Part shown: positions 1-9,531 of the stretch, piece by piece
Position numbering within the stretch: position 1 is the stretch's first letter
Layout: every line of letters starts with the position of its first letter
NCBI RefSeq assembly: GCF_035609205.1
Contig: NZ_CP141188.1
Coordinates: 62,001 to 126,000, forward strand
Reading direction: 5' to 3'
Source: Hymenobacter sp. GOD-10R
GTDB taxonomy: Bacteria > Bacteroidota > Bacteroidia > Cytophagales > Hymenobacteraceae
DNA: 64,000 nt
Made by a program: the position numbers and the translations under genes
The notes under the pieces: generated by a model
The model's input: the letters and a program-made list of their open reading frames with translations, nothing else
The model's database searches: none
Told to the model about the DNA's origin: nothing

Positions 1-1354
1 GCGCGCCGGCTTGCCCGCGTACGTTGATGCGGCGCAAGCCATAGTGGTGCAGCAAGTTGCCGAATACGGGTTCGATGGTGCGTTGTCGCACACGGCGCAT
101 GTGCTGCCCTTGGCGGCTGCGCTGCCGATGCCAGGCCCGATGATAGGCCGCGTCAAAAGCGGAGCGATTCAGTTGCTTATGGTCCGCGTAGGGGACGCAA
201 CTCGCCTTGAAGGGACAGTGCTGGCAATCCTGATAGAAGGCTCGATAATGTTTCATCCAGTTGCCATCAGCGGTAGAGCGGTACTTGCGAAAGGGCAGCG
301 GCTTATCTGCTCGGCACCGATATTCATCGACGCGGGCGTGGTAAGTAAAGCCCTCCACGATCGGTTTGTAGGCGCCAAACACGGGTATCCACGGGGTAAC
401 ACCACTATTTTCGAGCAGGGCATAGTTAAAGCCATTGGAGTAGCCCGTATCGGCAACCAAGTCCCGCAACTGCAAGTCATTGGCCGTTAGACGTTGCTGC
501 AGGTGCTGCACAATCCGAGGTAAGTGCAGGCTGTCGCGACTGTCCGCTAAGTTCGCTTGCACATGGCTGATGACCCCCTGGGCGGTATCCACGACTAGGC
601 TGCACAGGTAGTTCAAAGCGCGCGCTTTGCCGGGCTTGATGGAGATGCGGGCTTCCGGATCGGTAGGGCTATAGTGCGTTTTGTTGCTCAGCAAGCGCGC
701 TTGGGGACGGGTAGCGCCCAAGGAACCGGGCTCCTGTTGTCGCTTGGCTTGGCGCGCCGCCTCATAGCGGAGTTGATGGGCTGGCGCGGAACGAATCGAG
801 GCCGGGTGTGGCGTGGCCGGTGTTTTCGGGGTGCTCCCCACGATGGTTAAGGTCGGCCACACTGCTTGTACTGGCTGCTTTTCGCACAGGCTGTCGAGGG
901 AGGCATTGGCTTTCACCAGGGCGGAGTCCACGGTCTGCGTGTCGCCGGCCACCAAGCCGTGTTGCACGCAGAGGCTAAAGACGCGGTCGAAGAGTTGCTC
1001 AAAAAGTGCCGCCGGGTAGAGTTGGCGGGTGCGGCTCACAGTGGAGTGCCAGGGCAGGGCTTCGTCGAGCTCGTAGCCCAGAAAGTAGAGCAGGTCCAGC
1101 CGCATCGCACAGTGCTCGAGCAGGCGGCGGTCGCTGGTGATGTTTTCCAAGTAGCCAATGAGCACTAGCTTGAAGAACACGACCGGGTCGAGCGAGGGCT
1201 GCCCGGTGTGGCTATACAGGCCTTGGGTGGCTTCATAGAGGAAGCCCAGGTCCAAGAGCGCGTCGAGTCGCCGGTAGAAGTTATGCGTGGGCACCCGCTC
1301 GGAGAGGCGGAAGTGCGTGACGAGCTGATCGGTGAACTGCTTCTTGCCTTGCAT
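1..1354 (-). CDS. IS1182-type DDE transposase, 3' end beyond the window
   Basis: The reading frame is open from an ATG at 1354 to the window edge, so about 451 N-terminal residues are present and the C-terminus is missing. The protein starts MQGKKQFTDQL and has the layout of IS1182-family transposases: an N-terminal helical domain with a NITSDRRLLEHC stretch, then a DDE core. Candidate catalytic residues are the Asp in the GDTQTVDSALV region, the Asp in LVADTGYSNG, and the Glu in RTIEPVFGNL. A Cys cluster (DCQHCPFKASC) precedes the last block, as in this family. The sequence CTTCTGCAACAGCC at 1391-1404, upstream of the start, resembles the terminal inverted repeats of such elements, but the partner end is outside the window. 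The element abuts the A+T-rich CHAT island, so it may mark an insertion boundary. The family call is firm; whether the copy is intact is unknown. Confidence 0.85.
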   Translation of the reverse strand, partial: MQGKKQFTDQLVTHFRLSERVPTHNFYRRLDALLDLGFLYEATQGLYSHTGQPSLDPVVFFKLVLIGYLENITSDRRLLEHCAMRLDLLYFLGYELDEALPWHSTVSRTRQLYPAALFEQLFDRVFSLCVQHGLVAGDTQTVDSALVKANASLDSLCEKQPVQAVWPTLTIVGSTPKTPATPHPASIRSAPAHQLRYEAARQAKRQQEPGSLGATRPQARLLSNKTHYSPTDPEARISIKPGKARALNYLCSLVVDTAQGVISHVQANLADSRDSLHLPRIVQHLQQRLTANDLQLRDLVADTGYSNGFNYALLENSGVTPWIPVFGAYKPIVEGFTYHARVDEYRCRADKPLPFRKYRSTADGNWMKHYRAFYQDCQHCPFKASCVPYADHKQLNRSAFDAAYHRAWHRQRSRQGQHMRRVRQRTIEPVFGNLLHHYGLRRINVRGQAGA

Positions 1355-1390
1355 CTTCCCTCTACGCGAATGGCTTCCCGCTGACTAGCA

Positions 1391-1404
1391 CTTCTGCAAC
1401 AGCC
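1391..1404. repeat. candidate IS1182 terminal inverted-repeat end
   Basis: CTTCTGCAACAGCC lies about 37 bases upstream of the transposase start and resembles ends of IS1182/IS5-type elements. The other end is not in the window, so the match cannot be confirmed. Apart from this, 1405-1623 holds no gene that I can see. Confidence 0.35.
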
Positions 1405-1623
1405 ACGGGCGTTTGTGAAACGATACAAACTCGACATTTGTGCAGATAAGTCGACTATGTGACTTTTACAAGGTTTACTGAGCAGCTGGGCTAATCCACA
1501 ACTAATTATAGATCAGTCTAGTCCATGTAGCTGCAAAGAATATTGTGCTCAGCTTCTATTTATACCTCACAAGCATTGTATAGCTAAATGCATGATAGCC
1601 TTTAGGTAGTTGCTTGTTCAAAC

Positions 1624-4600
1624 TCATAGCGGCAATCCCATAACTTGAAAAGCAGCCCAAAAGAAAGGATTGCTTCTATATTTCTCTTTCTGGCGTACGT
1701 GCTGAATAGCCTGTTGTAGCGCTTCAGCATTACTGATTCGGCTTTCTTGCCGTGTTGCGTAAAAGGCTTCAAATAGTACACGTGTGGCTCGATCCGGGAC
1801 TGACCATTGACTAGAAACAACAGCAGAGGCTCCTGCAGCTAAAAACGCCCATGACAAGCCGTTGGTTTCGTCTCCCTGTTCTGGGCGAGTTTGCCCTGTC
1901 TGGCAAGCACTGAGTGCCACTAGCGGATTTCCTTTAAGACGCAAGCGTAATCTTATATCGTTAACCGTAAGTCTGAGCCCTTGAGCTAGCTCTAGTCCTG
2001 AATGCAACGGATTTCGCATATCGAAACCTCCGTGGCAATTGATATGCACTACCTCAAATGATTGACTAGCAGCAGCCTCGAGTACACTTGCTGGTAACGC
2101 CTCTTCTTCTAGTAACTGTACAGCCTGCGCGAAGTGCTTACACACGGCCATTGCTTCAGGTACCACATTAGATAGATGTGCGCCACCCTCACCAGAATAG
2201 CCAACGCTAAGTAGACGTTGTTCTCCTGATTCTATTTTCTCCCTCGCATTTCGTTGCTGCTGCTCATACAGTACCTTCAGTGTAGCTAAACTAGGAACGA
2301 AGCTAATCGCATAATCTTCACTCAGATACCTACCTCGAGTACTTAAAAGTGCTTGAAAAGGTACCAGATGTAACGCATAAGTAGGAGCTACTACTAAAGA
2401 TCCATTAGGAGGCAGATAAGGAAGCAGAGGAGTTATAAGTAGCTCGTGCATCTGTTCTAGAACAGCAGAGCAATCGATTGGCTCTCTATTTATAACCCAA
2501 AAGTTATCGTGCAGAATAGCATTCAGGGGATTCGCAATTCGTTCTAATAAATTATTGGCTAACGCAACATAGCTGACAGTAGTAGGAGTAAAGATGAAAG
2601 CTCCCCAACCACCACCATGCCTGATGTATTCGACTAGTGGCACACCGTCTAGTCGTTCAGACAATACTTGAGCCTGTGTCACCGATAAAGGTGGTAACGG
2701 CTGCACAGCGATTAGTGATGGATAATTAAATAATAAGGTGTCCGTACGGCGATTAATTTCCTGCTGCAAGTAGGTTATACGACTTAGTATTTCCACAGGA
2801 GTTCGGCCTTGCCTAGAAAACGCTAACAATCCATCCAACTCTGCTCGGAATTCTTGAATAGGTTCCCAGTCCTTTGCTAAGATCGGATCGTTCTGTAGTA
2901 GTGTATCTAACGACTCTGAGTCACCAGCTAATGTCTCTGTTAGTGAACGACCTTTTCCAATCAAGGCATACGAAGCAGCTGCTTCATAATCGTTTAACAA
3001 TAAGCAGCAGTGAATAAGGTCGGCATATATCTGTGCATTGTCGTAGACTAGGTAACTTCGACTTTCTTGCCGGTAGGTTTCTGCTTGTATTAGGGTTATA
3101 GCCCTGTGAACTTCCTCAAAAGCAGCACGAGCTTCGCCCCAGCGCTTCGCTTCATAGAGTAGATTTCCTAAGCTGTAGAAAGTGTCCCGGTAAGCTTGAG
3201 GTAATTGGTCAAGCGTTCGGACTTGCAATGAGTTTCGGTAAGCTTCTATCGCCTTCTCTACGTTATGAACTCGTTCGCCATACTGACGCATTCGGTAACC
3301 ATTCCCTAAGTTCGTCTGCGTACCCGCCCACTGCTCCGGGTACGCGTCCTGGGTTAGTATCAGTAAAGATTGCTCGCACAGATCAATAGCATACTCTATG
3401 TTTTCTGCTCGAACTCCACCAGAATGTCGCAGATAAGCGTTACTCAAGTCGCTTTGCGTAAATGCTCGCTCTATTGGATACTCCTCTGGCGTAAAAACAG
3501 ACAATGCTTGCTCGAAGGCTTGAATGGCATCTACTGAGTCACCCATCAGTGCTCCATAAGAGCGTTGCACATAAGCGATTCCGAGATTCTTCTGTGCAGT
3601 TCCCCATTCAGATGGGTACTGTTCTTTGGAACACAATTCCAGTATAAGCTCACAGATTTTGATTGCTTCTTTTACGTTCTGAGCCTTGTCTTCTCTCGTA
3701 CGTTCTAAATAAATATGCCCTAAATTATTCTGTGTCCCAGCCCACTTCTCCGGATAGTGTTCATAAGTGTAAACTTGCAAGGCTAATTCTGAAGTGGATA
3801 TTGCTTTCTCTAAATTCTCTGCTCTTTCCCCACGCAAGCGGTTTCCATAACAAGAAGCTAGATTACTCTGCGCCATGGCCCAATGCTCCGGATGACGTTC
3901 ACGAGTGTACACTTGTAGTGCTCTCTCACAGAGCTGAATAGCGTGTTCTATGTTTTCTGCTGGTTCGCCAAGTAGACGTTCTAGATAGGTGGCACCTAAG
4001 TTATTCTGTAGGCTAGCCCACTCTTCCGGATACTTGTCACGGGTATGCACTTGTAATGCGAGCTCGTAAGCACGAATTGCCTCTTCTATATTTCGAGCTC
4101 GTTCGCCCATTAAACGTGTACGGTAGGTGTTTCCGAGGTTGTATTGCGCACCAGCCCATCCTTCAGAAAAATGCTCTTGCGTATACACTTTTAGAGCTTG
4201 CTTGACCTGCCAGATCGCCGTTTCTTGGTTCACTGATCTACTTCCATCTACACGTTCTTGGTAAGCTGCACCTAAGTTACTTCGTGTTCTAGCCCACTGT
4301 TCAGGATGGTGTTCACGCGTAAATTCTTCTAGCGCTGATTGAAACGCTTGTATGGCGATTTCGAGGTTGTCGACTTTCTTTCCATGCAAGCGGTTGCGAT
4401 ACGCGTTGCCTAGATTATTTTGAACGTCAGCCCAATACGCAGGAAATTGAGTTCGATTTAACGCTGTTATAGCTTGTTGATAGGCATGAATAGCATCCTC
4501 GATATTTTGCGCACGCTCACCATCTAGGCGCTCATGGTAAGTAAGTCCTAAATTATACTGCGTCTTTCCCCACAGTTCTGGTAATTTTTGCGCCGGGAGT

Positions 4601-5580
4601 ACTTGTAGTACCTGTTCGTAAATTTGAAGAGCCTTCTCTAAGTTCTCTGCTTTATCCCCATGCACTCGTACTCTGTAAGCATTGGCCAGATTGTTAAGTG
4701 TTGCAGCCCAATCCTCGAGATATTGTTCGGGTGTATATACTTGTAGTGCTTGCCTAAACGCGTAAATAGCTTCTTCTATATTCTGAGCCCGCTCTCCAGT
4801 AGTAGAATTTTTGAGGTCTGTTCCCAGCGTCATCTGCAAGAGTGCCCGTTTCTCAAGGCGATACTCTGGAGTGGATGGAAGTTGTGAGTCTTCGAGTAGC
4901 ACTAGCGCTCGACGCACTAAGGGTATACGAGTATCATCTGTCGTTTCATCGATCTTGTACAATAGCAAGCTTAATTCCATCTCCTTAAGCACTGGTTCAA
5001 CTCCCTCTTCTACACAACGTCGGATTGCCTCTTGCAAGCTGGCTACATGTTCAGTAAGCTGTGGCTGCTGCTGCACTATTTCTGTAAAGCTAGTTGCTGC
5101 TCCTGGGTGCACTAGCCATGATATACTATTTCGAAAGAAGGAGCAGGTCTGCTTCCAGTCGCCACTATTAGTCAATAGGATCGCCGCGGCTCGCGCTAGT
5201 TCGGTTTGACATTCTAGTAGAAAATTACACATATCAGAGTCACCTGCATGCTGCACTAATAAGCGTTCAAGTCCGACGTATGTATCTTGTGTTAGTAATT
5301 CAATATGGTTTAGAATATAAGCATCAACCTCCTCGGCCGGTAGATTCAAATATTCATTCAAAGCCTTATAGCTAAGCAACGTTGTGAGCACTTGGTTCAG
5401 CCACTGCTTCGCCTTTAACGACTCCGTATCAGTGGTAGAGCGAGCTGTCAATGTTTTCAACAGCGTATAATCCAATAGCGTTGGATGAGCTGCAAAGTGA
5501 TCCGCTACTTCTTGCGCCATGGTGCAGGTGAGCAACTTGTCTAGTAGCTTTTGATAAGGATTTAAGTCAAGAGAATTCAC
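1624..5580 (-). CDS. TPR-repeat CHAT domain caspase-like protease
   Basis: This 1318-residue protein has a C-terminal CHAT domain, a caspase-fold cysteine protease domain. The catalytic His is H1183 in VVHINCHGGF and the Cys is C1226 in LSACQTG; both are intact. Residues about 289-795 hold eleven regular 46-residue TPR units with the pattern P-E-x-W-A-x-x-Q-x-N-L-G-x-x-Y...G-E-R-A-x-N-I-E-x-A-I, and a twelfth, divergent unit follows. No signal peptide or membrane segment is seen, so it should be cytosolic. In known TPR-CHAT proteins (for example Csx29 of the Craspase complex) the repeats receive a trigger and the CHAT domain cuts a partner. Neither the trigger nor the substrate is visible here, and no gasdermin or Cas7-11-like gene adjoins it. 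The gene diverges from the alpha/beta hydrolase gene across only 54 bases. Base composition is more A+T-rich than most of the window, suggesting transfer. Confidence 0.88.
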   Translation of the reverse strand: MNSLDLNPYQKLLDKLLTCTMAQEVADHFAAHPTLLDYTLLKTLTARSTTDTESLKAKQWLNQVLTTLLSYKALNEYLNLPAEEVDAYILNHIELLTQDTYVGLERLLVQHAGDSDMCNFLLECQTELARAAAILLTNSGDWKQTCSFFRNSISWLVHPGAATSFTEIVQQQPQLTEHVASLQEAIRRCVEEGVEPVLKEMELSLLLYKIDETTDDTRIPLVRRALVLLEDSQLPSTPEYRLEKRALLQMTLGTDLKNSTTGERAQNIEEAIYAFRQALQVYTPEQYLEDWAATLNNLANAYRVRVHGDKAENLEKALQIYEQVLQVLPAQKLPELWGKTQYNLGLTYHERLDGERAQNIEDAIHAYQQAITALNRTQFPAYWADVQNNLGNAYRNRLHGKKVDNLEIAIQAFQSALEEFTREHHPEQWARTRSNLGAAYQERVDGSRSVNQETAIWQVKQALKVYTQEHFSEGWAGAQYNLGNTYRTRLMGERARNIEEAIRAYELALQVHTRDKYPEEWASLQNNLGATYLERLLGEPAENIEHAIQLCERALQVYTRERHPEHWAMAQSNLASCYGNRLRGERAENLEKAISTSELALQVYTYEHYPEKWAGTQNNLGHIYLERTREDKAQNVKEAIKICELILELCSKEQYPSEWGTAQKNLGIAYVQRSYGALMGDSVDAIQAFEQALSVFTPEEYPIERAFTQSDLSNAYLRHSGGVRAENIEYAIDLCEQSLLILTQDAYPEQWAGTQTNLGNGYRMRQYGERVHNVEKAIEAYRNSLQVRTLDQLPQAYRDTFYSLGNLLYEAKRWGEARAAFEEVHRAITLIQAETYRQESRSYLVYDNAQIYADLIHCCLLLNDYEAAASYALIGKGRSLTETLAGDSESLDTLLQNDPILAKDWEPIQEFRAELDGLLAFSRQGRTPVEILSRITYLQQEINRRTDTLLFNYPSLIAVQPLPPLSVTQAQVLSERLDGVPLVEYIRHGGGWGAFIFTPTTVSYVALANNLLERIANPLNAILHDNFWVINREPIDCSAVLEQMHELLITPLLPYLPPNGSLVVAPTYALHLVPFQALLSTRGRYLSEDYAISFVPSLATLKVLYEQQQRNAREKIESGEQRLLSVGYSGEGGAHLSNVVPEAMAVCKHFAQAVQLLEEEALPASVLEAAASQSFEVVHINCHGGFDMRNPLHSGLELAQGLRLTVNDIRLRLRLKGNPLVALSACQTGQTRPEQGDETNGLSWAFLAAGASAVVSSQWSVPDRATRVLFEAFYATRQESRISNAEALQQAIQHVRQKEKYRSNPFFWAAFQVMGLPL

Positions 5581-5634
5581 AGAGATAGAATTAATTTGTG
5601 TGTAGCTAAACTTTTATAAGCTCTGTTAAAACCT
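5581..5634. promoter_or_regulatory. 54-base divergent intergenic region between CHAT and hydrolase genes
   Basis: The start codons of two divergent genes are separated by only 54 A+T-rich bases, so both promoters must overlap here or extend into the genes. I see no exact TTTG-N19-TAnnTTTG Bacteroidota promoter and no clear palindrome. Co-regulation of the pair is inferred from geometry only. Confidence 0.4.
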
Positions 5635-7188
5635 ATGCTTGCTATCAATCAAGATCGTGGATTTCAACTGCGTATCAAATATCAATCTGTTGAGCGGTTT
5701 AGTATAGCAGCAGCTCATAGAGTACATGAGTCTACAGCGACGCGCTTAAAACTCATAGGAAGACCAGTCAATGAATTGATTGCAAGTATCCCTTCTGCTG
5801 TGATTGGCGATTCAATTAGAATTCTATTGGTACCTACGGTTGAATCAGCAGAGATCCAGTACTCAATCCCGCTTGAAGGTTGGTGGTCTAATCCGCGTGT
5901 CATCACCGATACGGTTATAGAAGGAACAGCATCAGGGGCAATTGAGTTAGTGATTACACTGCTACCAGAATCTTCAATCCATACCTCTGTCGAGCCAGTT
6001 CCTGATAGCTATGAACTTCCCTACGACTTATTTGACCTAGGTAACGCCGAGTATATCAGCGATTGGGTGGAAAGCGTTTCAGTTTCTGAATTGATCATGA
6101 CTGAACTAGAGAGAGATGAAGTAGAATATGAAGACGAATACTTTACACGTGGTAACTTATATACTCCTATCAAAGAAGAATACGTTTCTCCAGCAACCGA
6201 TTACACACTTTGGTATGCTACCAATCGAGAAGCTATAGTAAACGAAGGGCAAGTAAAGTTTTCTGCTAAGCGAACTAGCACGACTTTATATGGTACTTGC
6301 GTCGTGCATATTCCAGAAGGGCATATAACTGGTAAAGTCGAATCAGGCTTGATCAGAAGACAATGGAGAAAGCTAACTAACAGACCCGATGATCAAGCGC
6401 TTCAATTAGTAAAGACTGAAGCGCTACAGGCCGATGTGTATTGGGCCAGCATTAAAGCTGAAGTAAAACGCTGGCAAGAAGATGAACGTTGTGGGGTTGT
6501 CTTTCTGCATGGCTACAACGTCTCATTCGAGGAAGCAGCCATTCGAGCTGCGCAGATCGGCTACGATTTAGACATACAGGGTCCAGTTGGTTTCTTTAGT
6601 TGGCCTTCTAGCGGAGCTCTCCTCGGGTATCTATATGATGATGCCGCAATTAGTGGTAGCGAAGTAGCAATTAGTGAATACTTGCAAGAGTTTGCTCGTA
6701 ACTGCGGTGCCGAGCGCGTGCATGTTATTGCGCACAGTATGGGAAATTTACTTTTGTTACGTGCTCTTCAACGTATCGCAGAAAGTACTAAGGATAATAC
6801 TAAAATGTTCCACCATTTTATCCTGGCGGCTCCGGACGTTGACAAAGGGTTATTCGAAAGCTTAGCGCAGAACTATGATCGCGTTGCACATCACACAACG
6901 TTGTACATTTCTCATAAAGATAGAGCCTTACGTCTTGCCAGTATATTGCGGGGAGGGACCCCACGTGTTGGGTTAGCACCTCCATATACTGTTGTATCAA
7001 ACGTCGACACTATACATGTGGGCAATGTAGACATGAGCCAATTAGGCCATGGTTATTTGGCAGAAGCACGATTAGTTATTAACGACATTCATCAAGTACT
7101 ATTTCAAGATGTCTTACCTAGTAAACGTGCAGGTTTGAGCCCCAAGTTATCTGCCGAAGGATTACAATACTGGTTTATAAAAGCGTGA
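5635..7188 (+). CDS. DUF900-like alpha/beta hydrolase with a unique N-terminal half
   Basis: The 517-residue protein has a C-terminal alpha/beta hydrolase domain (about residues 190-480) of the DUF900 type. It shows the strand VVFLHGYNVSFEEAA, the nucleophile elbow AHSMGN with S368, a candidate acid in LAAPDVD, and a candidate His in QLGHGY. DUF900 proteins are predicted esterases or lipases; the substrate is unknown. Residues 1-190 match nothing I recognise. They begin as a beta-rich segment and pass through an acidic stretch (ERDEVEYEDEYF) before the hydrolase start at YTLWYATNRE. No signal peptide is evident, so it is probably cytosolic. The gene diverges from the TPR-CHAT gene and converges on the trypsin-like protease gene. 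Such hydrolases occur among effectors of NTPase-centred conflict systems, but no NTPase is visible here, so that role is inference. Confidence 0.75.
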   Translation: MLAINQDRGFQLRIKYQSVERFSIAAAHRVHESTATRLKLIGRPVNELIASIPSAVIGDSIRILLVPTVESAEIQYSIPLEGWWSNPRVITDTVIEGTASGAIELVITLLPESSIHTSVEPVPDSYELPYDLFDLGNAEYISDWVESVSVSELIMTELERDEVEYEDEYFTRGNLYTPIKEEYVSPATDYTLWYATNREAIVNEGQVKFSAKRTSTTLYGTCVVHIPEGHITGKVESGLIRRQWRKLTNRPDDQALQLVKTEALQADVYWASIKAEVKRWQEDERCGVVFLHGYNVSFEEAAIRAAQIGYDLDIQGPVGFFSWPSSGALLGYLYDDAAISGSEVAISEYLQEFARNCGAERVHVIAHSMGNLLLLRALQRIAESTKDNTKMFHHFILAAPDVDKGLFESLAQNYDRVAHHTTLYISHKDRALRLASILRGGTPRVGLAPPYTVVSNVDTIHVGNVDMSQLGHGYLAEARLVINDIHQVLFQDVLPSKRAGLSPKLSAEGLQYWFIKA

Positions 7189-7333
7189 CTAATTAATAGA
7201 AAGCTATTTGATTTAAGGGCTTGATCCAATCAAAGAGTACTCTACTAGCCAGAATGAATTAATATTTACTATTTTATATAATTATATTCACTACAGTGAG
7301 CAAAATCAACTTTAAATATTTTGCTTTAAACTT

Positions 7334-8455
7334 CTACAACTCACCTGCAGCCCATTTTTCCATAAATTCGAGCGACTCATACATTTCTTGGTCCCATCCT
7401 GCCAATCGACACTTCTGAATAAATTCAAAGTTTCTCCATGCTTTTGCTATTTCGAATTTATCTTTGAGTTGTTGTAATCTCAATAGTGGAAGTATGTGTC
7501 TGATATGTGTGACTCTTCCCACGGTATCGCTTTCATTGAAATTAGAATTGCTAGCAAGTATTTCTGGTGTTAAGCTACGCCGTCTGCTTACTATTCCGAC
7601 TAATTTATCTCTGGCAATCACTGGACCCCCACTATTTCCATAATTAATTGGCATAACAGCCCAGAAATAGGTCAGTTCTTGCTTGCTCATCACAACTTTA
7701 CCAGTAACTGAATTAGGCAGAGCAAACGTTGAGGCTACCAAATTCTGAAACGATGGTTCTACTGGTATAGGGCTTTGATGCGAGTTAATGGGAAAACCTA
7801 TTGCGTATACATCTTCTCCTTCCGATACAGGTTCAGATGCCAGATCAGCAACAGTTATAGGAGTGTAGCCGCTTTTGAGTAGATCTTCCGCAAACCCGGT
7901 GTTAATACGATCTAACGATATCACAGCAAGATCTAGATGGGAAGCAGGGGTAGACCAAGCAAAAGAATCGGTAGGCCCAATTTGCAGGTGCGACAAGTAG
8001 GGCATTAAAGGAAACGCTAGTTTACTTTCACCTTTGATTTCGTCAATAGACAACCCACGATAGATCTTCTGAAAAATGGTGTCTTGGGCTCGTTTCTTAG
8101 CATAAGCTGCTGCATCTTCTTGCATATCGGGGGGATGCGATTTATGCCACTCTGCATCCCTTTCCATTACTCGCGTAGCAGATAGCTCATCCCACACGAC
8201 GTGTTTAGCAGTAAGTAAGTATCTTCTATTCTCGTGTAAAAGAAATATGGCTGTACCAAAATCACGTATAGGAGTCCTGCGATCTTCTATAGCTGCTAAT
8301 GCAGAGTGAAACTCAGATTCGGTGATTCTTTCCTGATTTAAGTTCAGTTGAAGCCGGTGTAATATTTCATGTTGTGCGATACTATCTTCACTATCAACTA
8401 TGCATTCTAGGTGTACGACAGCTCGTTCCCATTTTTTACTATTCATAAACAGCAT
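7334..8455 (-). CDS. trypsin-like serine protease, cytosolic
   Basis: The 373-residue protein has a chymotrypsin-fold protease domain with a complete triad: H85 in LLTAKHVV, D175 in SHLDLAVIS, and S275 in NYGNSGGPV. An insertion of about 60 residues lies between the His and Asp blocks. An N-terminal helical segment of about 65 residues precedes the fold, and the last 60 residues are helical and Trp-rich. There is no signal peptide, unlike periplasmic DegP-type proteases, and no PDZ domain. Trypsin-like domains without export signals are frequent effectors in bacterial conflict islands, where a sensor triggers cleavage. It sits tail to tail with the alpha/beta hydrolase and near the CHAT protease, so three hydrolase folds are clustered. 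MNSKKWERAV at codon 4 is an alternative start. Confidence 0.78.
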   Translation of the reverse strand: MLFMNSKKWERAVVHLECIVDSEDSIAQHEILHRLQLNLNQERITESEFHSALAAIEDRRTPIRDFGTAIFLLHENRRYLLTAKHVVWDELSATRVMERDAEWHKSHPPDMQEDAAAYAKKRAQDTIFQKIYRGLSIDEIKGESKLAFPLMPYLSHLQIGPTDSFAWSTPASHLDLAVISLDRINTGFAEDLLKSGYTPITVADLASEPVSEGEDVYAIGFPINSHQSPIPVEPSFQNLVASTFALPNSVTGKVVMSKQELTYFWAVMPINYGNSGGPVIARDKLVGIVSRRRSLTPEILASNSNFNESDTVGRVTHIRHILPLLRLQQLKDKFEIAKAWRNFEFIQKCRLAGWDQEMYESLEFMEKWAAGEL

Positions 8456-8870
8456 AATTATTGGGCTAGTGTATACTTTCCGTTAAAAAATACAATTAAT
8501 TGTCCAAACAAATTTACATTTTCAATCAACTACAGAGCTAATATTAGTATGAGAACACAATCTCCTAGAGTATTCTTTATTTCATGATAATTGAGAATGT
8601 AATTCCGAGTTTTTCAACTTAGTAGCATCTAATTACTGAGCACGTCATGTGATGATACTAAGCGCAGTGACTACAGCCTATTCAATTGCAAAAGCAATCG
8701 CCTAGAGCACGTGCATGCCGCACAAATTATAACAAAACGACCTCGAACATACAGTTTTCCGGGGCCGTTGAGGTGAAGATTAAAAGTGTTCAAAAGAGCA
8801 TTCTAATTCGAGTACTTCCTAATCGTCAGGTGGGTTCAGAAAGGTGTACCTTTTTGACCTCGATTCAATG
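8456..8870. other. A+T-rich intergenic stretch with a decayed terminator copy
   Basis: No convincing gene is seen in this 415-base stretch. It holds the upstream region of the trypsin-like protease gene, and at 8734-8769 a degenerate copy of the AAAACGGCC...GGCCGTT hairpin found intact at 9346 and 12277. Confidence 0.4.
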
Positions 8871-9254
8871 TTATTTATGTCTATATATTTTGAAATCTGG
8901 TGAAGCAACCACAGAATAGTCTAGCCAGTGCTTGACAACAGTGTAATCAACCTTGTCACGGAAGTACAATAACAGAGTTGTAACGAAAAGCCCATTCAAC
9001 TTGCTGTATGATCCATTCGGACTATCTGGTTTAGGTGTACAGAGAAAGGTAAGTGCATCTTCATTTTCTAACTTTTCTTCGACACACTGAACTGCTCCAC
9101 CAGCCAACTCTTCTTTGTCAGCTACAATAAGAACAGGTACTTCGGAATCATCGAAACTCCACTCCGGTATTCCTCCTGCTTCTACTCTAGAATAAATTGT
9201 ATCAAGTAGTTCTGAGTTTGAAACCCCTGCTTTGGGGTAAACAGTAATAGCCAT
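8871..9254 (-). CDS. unrecognised 127-residue protein of the hydrolase island
   Basis: I do not recognise this protein. It starts MAITVYPKAG and is acidic in its first half. It contains a hydrophobic strand (VPVLIVADK) and a later aliphatic-aromatic segment (LNGLFVTTLLLYF) that could be a buried helix or strand. No signal peptide is present. The frame is supported by an ATG after a clear gap, by composition like its A+T-rich neighbours, and by the intact terminator behind the facing gene. It lies 415 bases upstream of the trypsin-like protease on the same strand. A role as sensor, substrate or inhibitor of the neighbouring proteases is possible but unsupported by sequence. Confidence 0.5.
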   Translation of the reverse strand: MAITVYPKAGVSNSELLDTIYSRVEAGGIPEWSFDDSEVPVLIVADKEELAGGAVQCVEEKLENEDALTFLCTPKPDSPNGSYSKLNGLFVTTLLLYFRDKVDYTVVKHWLDYSVVASPDFKIYRHK

Positions 9255-9345
9255 GTTTAAGAGATTAAGTCTGCAAACAAGGTACTGAAAAAGTATCCAG
9301 TACTATTAGCTAACGGTCGTTTATTGGAGGGCATGACACATCGCC

Positions 9346-9383
9346 AAAACGGCCTGGAAATGCAGGTTTTCCAGGCCGTTTTT
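9346..9383. terminator. bidirectional hairpin terminator
   Basis: A 13-15 base stem (AAAACGGCCTGGAAA / TTTTCCAGGCCGTTTTT) with a short loop and a T-run on the plus side and an A-run on the other. It sits downstream of the NlpC/P60 gene (minus strand) and upstream of the 127-residue protein gene. The same hairpin family recurs at 12277-12310 and, decayed, at 8734-8769. Confidence 0.75.
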
Positions 9384-9531
9384 TATTACCGTTTTTTGGA
9401 GGGCTAATGAGCCTTCCTCTTTGTCGTAGATAGCCACTCTCATGCCTTTGGAAGTGCTACGATCATGTCACAGGCCACCTACACAAGTGTTCTTGCTAAT
9501 ACGCAGAAGGATCAAGGCACCAGAAATAAGT

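Noticed and set aside
1624..9254. Gasdermin or Craspase (Cas7-11) cassette
   Set aside because: No bacterial gasdermin and no Cas7-11-like protein is present; the TPR-CHAT protein alone does not justify those names.
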